Shown: positions 1 through 7,320 of the stretch, piece after piece | How positions within the stretch are numbered: position 1 is the stretch's first letter | Layout of the letters: every line of letters begins with the position of its first letter | Made by a program: the position numbers and the translations under genes | The notes under the pieces: model-generated | Database searches by the model: none | What the model saw: the letters and a program-made list of their open reading frames with translations, nothing else | What the model was told of the DNA's origin: nothing | Assembly: GCA_009602725.1 (NCBI GenBank) | Contig: WELB01000223.1 | Location: 67,964-87,831, forward strand | Length of the DNA stretch: 19,868 nucleotides | Source of the DNA: Spirogloea muscicola | Taxonomy: Eukaryota > Streptophyta > Zygnematophyceae > Spirogloeales > Spirogloeaceae | Direction: 5' to 3'

Positions 1-83
1 TCGCACCGCGAGCGCGGGCCCGCCGGCGGCGGCGGCGGCCGCGCGCCGGAGCAGCAGCAGCGGCGCCGCGCACCGGAGCATCG
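1..83. other. GC-rich low-complexity sequence
   Basis: This stretch is almost pure G+C, with runs of GGC/CGG triplets and a short CAG/AGC repeat around 50-62. No reading frame here can be supported. It borders the telomere-like tract at 84-129 and could be a CpG-rich promoter or the edge of an upstream gene cut by the window. Confidence 0.5.
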
Positions 84-129
84 AACCCCAAACCCCTAAA
101 CCTGAAACCCTAAACCTGAAACCTTAAAA
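84..129 (+). repeat. Degenerate telomere-like tract (CCCTAAA orientation)
   Basis: The tract contains repeated degenerate CCCTAAA units (ACCCCTAAAC, ACCCTAAAC, ACCTTAAA). This is the C-rich strand of the TTTAGGG telomere repeat of plants and many green algae. Units vary, so it is an old interstitial tract or a cluster of plant-type telo-box promoter motifs, not a live telomere. A similar tract lies at 3267-3290, so the two bracket the UROD gene. Confidence 0.6.
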
Positions 130-249
130 TTCGTACACCTTAAAGCCTTTCGGCGGCCGCCGCTGCACAAGGCCAGCACTCCGTCCCTGACTCTGAGCCC
201 TTACTCCCGCACCCTAGATCCGTCCAACCGCTATAGGTAAATGTACTAG

Positions 250-583
250 CAACGTATCGTAGTCCCCGCAAGTTGCATAATAAGTGTTTGTTCGATGTGC
301 GGCGGAAGAGGTGGCCAGAGAGCCAGGCGCCAGGATGAGGAGCATGATTGATCTTACCAGGCCCTCCAGGAGGATCGACCGACACTGCAGTGCAGATACT
401 GGACAGCGCACCCCCGCTGTACCCCAAGCTTGTCATCCTACTAGACCCGAGCAACCACAGGCTGCTACCACACCAGGAGGCAAGCCCTCTTACCCCTTCA
501 TCTTATGATCCTCTAAGCATGCAGGCTTGGTGGTGAAGGTGCACATCATCACAGAGGAGCTCCGTAAGATCGTCGCCAGCTGA
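250..583 (+). other. Possible 3' end of an unidentified + strand gene
   Basis: Weak evidence for coding. A frame around 369-470 reads S-T-D-T-A-V-Q-I-L-D then Y-P-K-L-V-I-L-L-D-P. A candidate acceptor (CATGCAG, ending at 524) would open a last exon at 525-583 that reads L-V-V-K-V-H-I-I-T-E-E-L-R-K-I-V-A-S and stops at TGA 581-583. If real, the gene converges on UROD, with only about 180 bases between the two stop codons. I recognise no family, and the upstream exons lie outside or are too unclear to place. Confidence 0.2.
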
Positions 584-764
584 TGAGCCAAAAGGTCAAT
601 GAGTTTCTGACACAAGACCTTCCAGATAGATTACGTGTACATATCCATGGCCCTCCGTTGAAGGCACCTCAAATACTCAAAATAGTGACAGGGACCTCTG
701 TCCACAACACAATATTGCTGAGAACAGGCCTAACAAGCCATTGCCTTGTGCATAGCACTTCAGC

Positions 765-3177
765 TCAACTTCGAGCGTTGCTCTTCTGCATGCTGCTCTC
801 CCTTGCAACCTCGCAAAACAGGGCGACTGCTACCTCTGGCGTGCCCTGAAGGCAGCAATACAGTGAGGTATATATTAGTACAATAAGGTGAATAGCCTCA
901 ATGACTTGAGCCCACTGCAGACGCAAAGATTGATGAAGGGAGGTGACAACGTGCTGCTCATTCCTCAAAATGACATTCCTAAAGTGGTGGGCAAGACCAA
1001 GCCCACCTGCACTACACCGTGCCCAACGTTAAGGATGTGCCTGCGGCCGCCTGCTTGTCTCAAGCACTCCATTGCCGCGCCCCTGATGGCCTGCTCCGGC
1101 CCAAAGAGGACCATGGGGTCCACGTTGCCCTGATCGTTGCAAGAACACGGGAGAAGGTCAGAGAGGATCTTGGGAAACTCAACAAGGCGACGAATTGTCC
1201 AATCACACCCATGCGGTCAATGTGTAGGGACAGGCACAGTTCCTGGAGCTCACTGACCTGGAGAACAGCGTCCGGTCCAAAGGCTGCCCTCGCGTCACCC
1301 ATGTCGATGGTCCAGTCAACTCCAATCACATCCGCACTGCAGGCCTTCGAAATTCGGTCAAGCTTTCCTGCACCGCCATTGGCGTGGAAAATGAGCGGGG
1401 TGCCCGGCCGAAGGTTGTGGACTCGCAGGATCACGCGCTCCGCGTACGTCAGGCTGAACTCCTCAAACTGCGCAGGTGAAAGGTGGTGTGCCCAGGAGTC
1501 GAATATCTGCACCACCTGCATTGCTCAAGCAAAACCACACAAATCATGTGCAGTTCAAGTTGGACCATTCACCATTGACATCAGCCTTAGAGACTCACAG
1601 CCAGTCGCTTTATGGCAATATAGACGAATCTTACACAGTGTAGCCAGTGAGCTGGAGGAAGTTGCTCATTTGCTACAGCAACTTTAAATATTGTAGGGTA
1701 TGGGCGAAGATCACCTACAGACCTGGGCCCCACAATCAATCTGGTGGCAGATGTACACGACGAGCGCCTCCTCCAGGTGGTCAAGTAGTCGGTGCAGCAG
1801 CTGGGGCTCTGCTCGCATGCAATCCTCCAGGATGGTGTGAAGCAGCGTCAGCAAGAACCACCATCCACGTCAAAGTTACATAGCAGCCTCAGGCGCAGTC
1901 CTCCAGATGCACAACATGCTGAACCGAGCAATTACCGTGGAACATCATGCGCTTGGTGTGTACAAGGTTCTTGTCGGCCATGCCCTCTACGGCATAGGCG
2001 GCCAGCGTCCAGGGGCTGCCCACGAATCCGAGCAGCGTTGACCTGCCCTCCACCTCTCTTCGCAGCGCACCCAAGATCTCCCGTATGAATGGCAGGCTGC
2101 GATCGGGATCGTCTAGCGGCCTGCATTGCCAAGGAAAAGCTTGCTTGCACTGTGTAGTCTCCGCACCGACTGGCGACAAGCTGCGCCAAGGCCCTTCTGC
2201 ACCAGCGAGCTTGCCCTTGTGTATGTTGACAAACAGACCTGAGCACAGCAAGGTCGGCAGCAGAGCGGAGCGCGTTGGCAATGACCGGGCCCTTGCCCTT
2301 GACCATGTCAAACTCCACACCCAGTGCAGGCAGCAGCGTGAGGATGTCAGAGAACATGATGACGCCATCGGTGTGAAACGCTCGCCACGGCTGCAGAGAT
2401 AGCTCGATCGCAATGTCGGGCGTTTCAGACCGCTGCCGGAAGGAGATGGTGTCTGAGTACCTGCAGCAGCCAGGGTGACAGCAACGTCAGGAACCCATCA
2501 ACACGTAATGCCCACTGGCGGAGCCCTTTGTGAGAGTGGGAGCAGGCCGAGGCAGCCAGCAGCGCCCCAGTTGCAGCACCACGGCAGCGGAGCGGGAAGA
2601 GCCGGTGAGGGAGGGCACTCACTTGCGAAAGTCGGCCATGTAGCGCCCGGCCTGGCGCATCAGCCAGACGGGGGTGCGCTCAGCGTCTGCGGCAACCCAA
2701 GTGCGCACCAGCAAGGCAGCGCGGGGCTCAGCACTCGGACCCAAGGGATCAGGGTTCAAGTCTCCATGAGGTGGTTAGCAGTCCAGTACGTTCATGGGGA
2801 CGTAAAAGCACCCGAGGAGGCATTGGGGTCTCAGCAACCGTAAGCAACGATCCGGATTCCGCAGGCTGCGCAATAATCATAGCTTTTGGGCCCTGGCTCG
2901 AGGTTCTTGGCATGCCGGCCAGGAATGCAGGCCCAGCCCAATGGAGGAATAAGTGCAGCCGGCGAGCAGCGCAGAGCCACTGAGATACAGAAGAGAGCCT
3001 CGAGCTGCGCAGCTTCTCACCTTCCCCCCGGGCCACTCGCAGCAGGAGAGGGTCCGAGCTCGCCGCCCTCGGCAAGACGGTCACGCCCCGCGTGGGCGCC
3101 CATTGACGGAGCCGCGGCTGGGGTGGCGGTTGCAGCGAGGGCCCGCCAGCCGCATGGCGGCCCAGGGAAGCCGCCAT
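765..3177 (-). CDS. UROD: Uroporphyrinogen decarboxylase, plastid-type, eight exons
   Basis: Converts uroporphyrinogen III to coproporphyrinogen III in the haem and chlorophyll pathway, probably in the plastid. Exons on the minus strand, 5' to 3': 3177-3021, 2686-2623, 2460-2239, 2120-1936, 1811-1723, 1515-1258, 1129-1007, 845-765. They total 1,179 nt and join in frame to 392 residues plus TGA. All introns (118-334 nt) are GT-AG. Residues 1 to about 40 are Arg/Pro/Ala-rich, like a transit peptide. Family landmarks follow: [10 protein letters not shown] at 60-69 (substrate-binding arginines), F-S-D-I-L at 110-114 (the key Asp is D112), the W-T-L-A-A-Y stretch with Y190, Q-I-F-D-S-W at 242-247, V-D-W-T at 305-308, G-N-V-D-P at 326-330 and G-H-G with H362. 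ATG 3175-3177 was chosen because the only earlier in-frame codon option is TTG. The gene looks intact. Exon borders are predicted from consensus sites and protein similarity only. Confidence 0.93.
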
Positions 3178-3530
3178 GGAGGCCGAGGCCTCGGCCCCGC
3201 GCCGCAAGGACTGCCCAAATGGCCAAGACCTGGCCTTCGAAACCTGCGCTGTGGCCCGAGCCTGCGCCTAAACCCTTAAACCCCTATACCTGCATGTTGA
3301 CCCGCCGGCAGGACATGGCTGGCCAGGCGAGGCAGCCGCCTGTGCTGCTGAGCGAGCCGGGGGGCCGAGCTTGCCGCAACGGATGGCGGCGATGGAGGGC
3401 CTGCCGGCAGGAGGGGGGCTCGTCGCCTGACAGTGCGGCGGCGGGAGGAGGCGCGGCGGGAGGCGCGGCGGGGCTGGCCAGCTGGGCGCCCCTGCCTTAT
3501 CTGGTCACTTCCCTGTCCTGAATCCGTTTG
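3178..3530 (-). promoter_or_regulatory. GC-rich upstream region of UROD
   Basis: No gene is supported here. It is very GC-rich, with short direct repeats of GGCGGGAGG/GCGCGGCGGG type near 3436-3475. It contains the telomere-like tract 3267-3290, about 90-115 bases upstream of the UROD start codon. By position it should hold the UROD promoter; no TATA-like box stands out. Confidence 0.4.
3267..3290 (+). repeat. Telomere-like / telo-box tract upstream of UROD
   Basis: CCTAAACCCTTAAACCCC and flanking bases are imperfect CCCTAAA units. Two readings fit: a degenerate interstitial telomere remnant, or a telo-box (AAACCCTA-type promoter element known from plants) serving UROD, whose start codon is about 90 bases away on the minus strand. 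Confidence 0.5.
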
Positions 3531-3553
3531 ATATTTGATTCAGCTCAAAGCAT

Positions 3554-3569
3554 TAACCCTAACCCTCCT
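3554..3569 (+). repeat. Short telomere-like tract at the 5' end of copy A1
   Basis: TAACCCTAACCCTCC directly precedes the point where similarity to family A begins (about 3570). The C-rich strand reads in the same direction as the retroelement. Only about two units are present, so chance is not excluded. Confidence 0.45.
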
Positions 3570-4042
3570 ACCAGCCGCAAATTCGACACCTTTGGCTGCG
3601 TGGGTCCTCGTTTGCATACCCTACTTGAGAAAATCGTAAGTCTGGGGTATGCACGACGTGAGGATATGCTTCCAGCCGATATGGGCATGCCGGCAGTCGT
3701 TTTTGCGACCTCATGTGTCAGCCTGCTTGTAGCGAGCTCAAGCTCGTGCTTTGCACCAGTCTTAGCTGGTGGCACAAGGGCTCGTCAACTGCCGTCCAGA
3801 ATTCGGGCATCAATTAGCGATCTCTATGACTTTCTTGGGCGAGCTTCTTCTTCTACGACTTCGTTCATCTATTCTGGGCTGGCTTCTCACAGCCACCGCC
3901 CTCTACAGGAAGTGTCTTTTCTATGTCTGACTCACGGTTACTGAGCGGGTCAGTTTGGCAGCAGGTGATGAACATCTGTCAACGTGCTTGCCTTTGTACT
4001 TGGCCTATTCAGGCCCTCCACCACTCAATACACACTCCATTT
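3570..4042 (+). mobile_element. Family A retroelement copy A1 (5'-truncated, subtype 2)
   Basis: C-terminal part of the family A polyprotein. It starts at K-F-D-T-F-G-C-V-G-P-R and continues through L-G-Y-A-R-R-E-D-M-L-P-A to a last block S-D-L-Y...L-T-H-G-Y, stop at 3942-3944. Between S-D-L-Y and L-T-H-G-Y a 91-bp hairpin repeat is inserted (3829-3919), which keeps an open frame by chance. The 3' UTR follows subtype 2 and has a short hairpin GGCCTATTCAGGCC. It ends near 4042 after CAATACACACTCCATTT. The catalytic domains are missing, so this is a dead fragment. Confidence 0.75.
3829..3919 (+). mobile_element. Solo hairpin tail inserted in copy A1, with 6-bp target duplication
   Basis: A 91-bp segment interrupts the otherwise continuous family A sequence. 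TCTATG occurs on both sides (3823-3828 and 3920-3925), and removing one copy plus the insert restores the sequence seen in sister copies. The insert contains TCTGGGCTGGCTTCTCACAGCC, matching the 3' hairpin of family B (stem GGCTG/CAGCC at 3877-3894), in a pyrimidine-rich context. It is either an extreme 5' truncation of family B or a SINE that borrows its tail. Confidence 0.7.
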
Positions 4043-4135
4043 CTGTATGTTCGAGGACCAGTGCCACATCTGGAAGAGCTATATCCTGGAGCCGAAGTGG
4101 TTGTATAGCCGAACACAACCGCCTCCCCATTCTGT
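4043..4135. other. Spacer between copies A1 and A2
   Basis: Nothing recognisable is coded. The segment TCTGGAAGAGCT near 4070 resembles the 3' border of hairpin tails elsewhere in the window, so it may be worn tail sequence. Confidence 0.3.
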
Positions 4136-4391
4136 CATTCTGTCGTTCTTGCAACGACAGAACGACGGCCTGTTTGCAGCGTGCTCAGGCTAATACTTCG
4201 CACCAGAAAGCTGGGCGAGCTCTAATTGGTGGCAGAAAGTGCTTCATATCTGTCATCTAGTATTCAGGCATCAATCAGCGACCTTTTTGTATTGACCCAT
4301 GGTTACTGAGCGGGTCAATCTGCTGTAGGTCTTCAGATGTGCTTGCCTTTGTACTTGGCCATTTGGCTTTCGTTTGTTTCAGATACACGAA
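4136..4391 (+). mobile_element. Family A retroelement copy A2 (5'-truncated, subtype 1)
   Basis: Begins within the C-L-Q-R-A-Q-A block of the C-terminal domain and runs to the stop codon. The end of the frame is altered: GACCTTTTTGTATTGACCCATGG is the degenerate counterpart of S-D-L-Y-V-L-T-R-G-Y. The stop-codon stem is TTGACCC (4292-4298) with GGGTCAA (4312-4318). A local inverted repeat CTGTCGTT/AACGACAG (4140-4160) lies at its 5' end. The 3' UTR matches subtype 1 and ends at CAGATACACGAA. Confidence 0.7.
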
Positions 4392-4399
4392 ACATTTTT

Positions 4400-4600
4400 C
4401 CCCATTAGTCGTTGTTCATTCTTTTTGGGCTGGCCTCTCGCAGCCTTTATTGCCTTGCATAGGAAATGTTCTTTTTTCCTGCTTCGTCGAATCTTGTCCT
4501 TGCTGCCGACCCTTTCAGACCTTGTTGAGTCATTTCAGGCTGCCCACTCACAGCCATAGAGCAGTAGAAGAGCTGTTTCTTTCTTCCTTGTAGTGGCCAC
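4400..4600 (+). repeat. Two + strand hairpin-tail copies
   Basis: Tail 1 has GTTCATTCTTTTTGGGCTGG and a hairpin at 4427-4445. Tail 2 has CCTTTCAGACCTTGTTGAGT and a weaker hairpin GGCTG/CAGCC at 4538-4555, followed by AGAAGAGCTGTTTC. Both match the family B 3' terminal region without its coding part. No gene is present between 4392 and 4634. Confidence 0.55.
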
Positions 4601-4634
4601 TTGCAGATCTGCGTGGTTTGCGCTTCCTTCTTAT

Positions 4635-4758
4635 GAGCGCTCCTGCTCCGACATTTCCCTCATGTCTGCCAACTCGTGACCATTGCCCCTGCGCAGGAGC
4701 TCACTGGAAAATAATGATGAGTCGCTGTGTTTCAGGATGGTCGAGTGCGTCTTGGTGC
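4635..4758 (+). repeat. Repeat R, copy 1 (about 125 bp)
   Basis: The sequence GAGCGCTCCTGCTCCGACAT, CTGCCAACTCGTGACCATTG and GCAGGAGCTCAC recurs in the same order and orientation at 12145-12270. It includes an inverted pair, GCTCCTGC and GCAGGAGC, about 50 bases apart. Both copies lie downstream of a hairpin tail. It does not code for anything I recognise; a longer 3' extension of family B or an independent short repeat are both possible. Confidence 0.6.
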
Positions 4759-4779
4759 CATTATATTCCAACTGTATAA

Positions 4780-5060
4780 GGCAGTGTGAGAGGCCCAGCC
4801 CAGAGAATGAGAAATAGGGGCTCTCCCAAAAGGGGCAAGGTCTGTGAACAGCCAGCCCGAAAAGGTTGAGAAATGAGAAAGAATGACAGTGAGTGAAACG
4901 GAAAGACAGAACAAGGTCTGAAATGGCCAGACGGCGCATAAAGAGAGAAATAAAGCAGCTCTTCCAGACTGACAGCAGTGGCTGTGAGAAGCCAGCCCGA
5001 AGGACTGGACAAGGTCTGAAAGGGCCGGATGGCGCACAATGTAAGATACTAACCCATAAG
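4780..5060 (-). repeat. Cluster of diverged minus-strand hairpin tails
   Basis: Three degraded tail units lie head to tail on the minus strand. Shared words are TGCGCCATCCGGCCCTTTCA (and diverged forms), CAGACCTTGT and CGGGCTGGCT. Hairpins are clearest at 4980-4998 (GGCTG...CAGCC) and 4843-4861. The unit at about 4960-5060 recurs at 18285-18360. Open frames here are translations of repeat sequence and I do not annotate them as genes. Confidence 0.55.
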
Positions 5061-5149
5061 ACGTCAGCAAGTGGGCATTTTTCCTTTAGCAAGTGGGCTC
5101 TCAGTACCTGGGCTTTTCTTCTCTAGCAAGTCGGCTCTCAGCACCCGCT
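5061..5149 (+). repeat. Short AGCAAGTGGGC-type direct repeats
   Basis: Three imperfect copies of AGCAAGTGGGC(TCTCAGTACC) start near 5068, 5087 and 5127. A related copy occurs near 18376 next to the same upstream unit. The repeats lead directly into copy A3. Confidence 0.45.
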
Positions 5150-5623
5150 CTCAACACACATTGCTGGGCACGCAGTGGGCGGAGCAGAGCAAAGAAAACT
5201 GCGGCATTACTCCGATTACCCCCAATGCGATCAACTCCTGCCAGCTGCAATCGACATCTTTGGCTGTCTGGGTCCTCGCTTCCACACTCTGTTTCAAAAC
5301 TTGCCAATCTAGGCTACACTCGACGCGCAGATGTGTTTCCGGCTGAGATGGGCTTGCCAGCTGCATATCTGTCGCTCTTGCGACGTCGAGTTTCGGCCTG
5401 TTTGCAGCGTGCTCAGGCTAGTGCCTTGCACCAGAAAGCTGGGCGAGCTCTAGTAGGTGGCAGAAGGGCTCCGTTCCTGGCATCTAGTATTCATGCATCG
5501 AGTAGTGACCTTTATGTTTTGACCCGTGGTTATTGAGCGGGTCAATCTGCAGTAGGTTATGTAGATTTTTAGATGTGCTTGCCTTTGTACCTGGCCATTT
5601 GGCCTACATTTGGCCTACACGAA
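5150..5623 (+). mobile_element. Family A retroelement copy A3 (5'-truncated, subtype 1)
   Basis: Starts at H-I-A-G-H-A-V-G-G-A-E-Q-R-K, continues H-Y-S-D-Y-P and F-G-C-L-G-P-R-F-H, then shifts frame. After the shift it reads L-G-Y-T-R-R-A-D-V-F-P-A-E-M-G-L-P-A-A-Y through to S-D-L-Y-V-L-T-R-G-Y, stop TGA 5534-5536. This is the best-preserved subtype 1 C-terminus. The stop codon lies in the loop of a perfect 8-bp stem, TTGACCCG (5519-5526) with CGGGTCAA (5538-5545). The 3' UTR ends at CCTACACGAA and meets an 18-base T run. Confidence 0.8.
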
Positions 5624-5641
5624 TTTTTTTTTTTTTTTTTT
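5624..5641 (-). other. Run of 18 T (probable poly(A) tail of minus-strand copy B1)
   Basis: Read on the minus strand this is 18 A residues directly after the 3' end of copy B1. That is the expected poly(A) remnant of a non-LTR element. On the + strand it abuts the 3' end of A3, so two elements meet tail to tail. Other family A 3' ends have no such tail, which favours assigning it to B1. Confidence 0.55.
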
Positions 5642-6015
5642 GCGAGTCAGTAAGTGCAGGTGCAGGTCGAAATAGCTAGAGGGCGAAAAATAGTCGCCCT
5701 GACGGAACCCGGAGGCAGCAGCCAAAGCGCGCCTGCACGCAAGTGGACGGCGAAGGCAAGGGACCGCTGCTGGCAGATGGCCAGAGGCATCCTGAGCAAG
5801 CGACCCGGCGGCATTGCAGCCGGGCTACTCACTTTGCTATCCTTGGCGGCGGGACGCGGCACGCCTTGCAAGGTGCTGGAGTAGGTCGAGCCACCGAAAC
5901 AGCAAGCGGGACAAACTAGTACGCGGGGTGATCGGCGTCCTTTTCCTTTTTGCCGCTCGCCGCTTGGTGGACTGCGTGGCCCGCCTGCTGCGACGAGTGT
6001 TGGGCGCTGTCTGAA
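5642..6015 (-). mobile_element. Family B retroelement copy B1 (5'-truncated, diverged)
   Basis: Read on the minus strand: Q-A-G-H-A-V-H-Q-A-A and D-A-D-H-P-A-Y, a frameshift, W-L-D-L-L-Q-H-L-A-R-R, a further shift, then M-P-L-A-I-C-Q-Q-R-S-L-A-F-A-V-H-L-R-A-G. These match the segment after the endonuclease domain in copies B6 and B10. Its 3' terminal sequence (CCGCCCTCTAGCTAT...CTTACTGACTC) lacks the GGGCTGG hairpin and recurs near 18405-18460 and 19185-19225. It therefore represents a separate subfamily. Multiple frameshifts make it dead. Confidence 0.65.
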
Positions 6016-6390
6016 ACATTTAGCCTTTCTTTCTGCCTTTTTTGGGAGTATATGCCATGAAGTTGTTCCGCGCATTGCTTCTTCCTTTGTCTGTCTTGCA
6101 CAAGTGCTCCAACTCTTAAGCAGGAACCTGGACAGCAGCTATCTCTCTTGTAGGAGCTATATCTACATTGCATCCCAGGTGACGGTAACACCCGGGCAGC
6201 AGGTAATTTTTACAAATTGCTTCATGGTCCAAATAATCGTAGTAAAGAGGGTACAAGTGTTGGTGTCTTCTAGTAATGTATACGCATATGGTCTACGCTA
6301 CTTGTTGCTTGATTCTGCATTCTGACATCATCTATATTTTGCTGAATCTCTCATCCCTGAAATTATCCACCTTATATCTGGCAGATAATG
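6016..6390. other. AT-richer non-coding region, 3' flank of the secreted-protein gene
   Basis: No gene or element match. On the minus strand TGTAA at 6214-6210 lies about 177 bases past the stop codon of the next gene. TGTAA is the usual green-algal poly(A) signal, so this is probably that gene's 3' UTR. Composition is clearly less GC-rich than the UROD side. Confidence 0.4.
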
Positions 6391-6747
6391 CTAATAACAG
6401 CACGTTGCTTGTGCGCCAATCCAAATAGGGGTGCCCTGTGCATTGATGTTATACCATGTGCACGTCCCCTTTGTCTGTGATAGTCCGGTACTAACCAGAT
6501 ACACCCCACCATTAGGCGTATAAGGTACGTTTAAATTGCATGCTATCCCTGTGATGACTTTGTACTGAGATGGGCATTGTAGTGGAAAATCGAAAGACGA
6601 ATGAGCACCTATTGTAGTATGAAGACCGCCTGCAGTAGAATATATGAGATCGCAGTTGGACACTGGTACTGCACTTGCTCCGCAGGCAACAGCGATGCAT
6701 AGCACAAGAGCGGTGAGAATCTTTGTCATCTTCATGTTGCGCTCCAT
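6391..6747 (-). CDS. Small secreted cysteine-containing protein (unknown function)
   Basis: A frame of 118 codons plus stop (TAG 6391-6393). The first ATG is at 6747; in-frame alternatives at 6735 and 6729 would also begin a signal peptide. The N-terminus M-K-M-T-K is followed by a hydrophobic core, I-L-T-A-L-V-L-C-I-A-V-A, and an A-S-A cleavage motif, as expected for the secretory pathway. The mature part has C-P-S-Q-Y-K-V-I-T-G-I-A-C, then G-T-C-T-W-Y and a final A-Q-A-T-C-C-Y. The pattern C-P-x-x-Y-K-V-x-x-G...C...A-x-A-x-C-C is reminiscent of the pilus-tip adhesin (PilV-like) C-terminal fold found in some secreted proteins; that is a resemblance only. The frame is unbroken between degraded retroelements and has a TGTAA downstream, which supports a real gene. 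An upstream exon is possible. Confidence 0.6.
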   Translation of the reverse strand: MERNMKMTKILTALVLCIAVACGASAVPVSNCDLIYSTAGGLHTTIGAHSSFDFPLQCPSQYKVITGIACNLNVPYTPNGGVYLVSTGLSQTKGTCTWYNINAQGTPIWIGAQATCCY

Positions 6748-7320
6748 GCCTTCACACCAACACACTGAGGGGCCAAGTCAGCGGACGGCGTAAGACACAC
6801 CGACGAGAAATACTACCACAGTGTACTGAGCAAGCTGGTGCCCCAGGCAAGCAAAGCAATCATGGGAGCGCGCAAGTCATATCCCCAAAATGCAAAGCAG
6901 CACGCGCAGCTGAGGGAGGGGCCAGAAATCACCTGACATTGGCCGACTCCCATCGCGTGGCTGCAGCCAGCGAGTGAACGACAGTATCGATTGGCCCGCC
7001 GATGCAGATCCACCCATTTCACTCTGGCAAGGGGTCATCAATCACAAGAGACTAGTCAGTGCCAGAGCCTTGCATTGTCAGCTGTATCATCAAAGGAATA
7101 CGAGGCTAGTCAACACAAGGACACCTCTGATACCAGCTGCGGCGTTCTGATCCCTACTACACGCAGTTAGGGGTTAGTACGTCCTGATTGGACTTCGGAC
7201 CTAGGGAGTTGTGGGGCAACCCCCTTACAGTGGAACGCCAGCGTATACTGCACAGCGGAAGGGTCTGGCTTTACGAGCTGTCTAGGCATGTGAGGCAGCC
7301 ATAGCACTTACAGAGGGCCG
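6748..7320. other. Intergenic region with a tRNA-iMet-like primer-site match
   Basis: No gene is supported. The minus strand contains TGGTATCAGAG (7135-7125), identical to the start of the tRNA-iMet primer-binding site used by many copia-type LTR elements. It is preceded by GCCGCAGC, so an LTR ending in CA two bases before it is conceivable. No second LTR copy was found in the window, so the element is not established. The promoter of the secreted-protein gene should lie at about 6750-6950. Confidence 0.25.

Noticed and set aside
1889-2413. Continuous minus-strand open frame read as one protein
   Set aside because: It crosses two real UROD exons and an intron. Splice sites and the protein family show the exon-intron structure given for UROD.
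4705-4735. Box C/D snoRNA-like ATGATGA
   Set aside because: The second copy of the same repeat does not keep the box, and no matching D box with a terminal stem is found.
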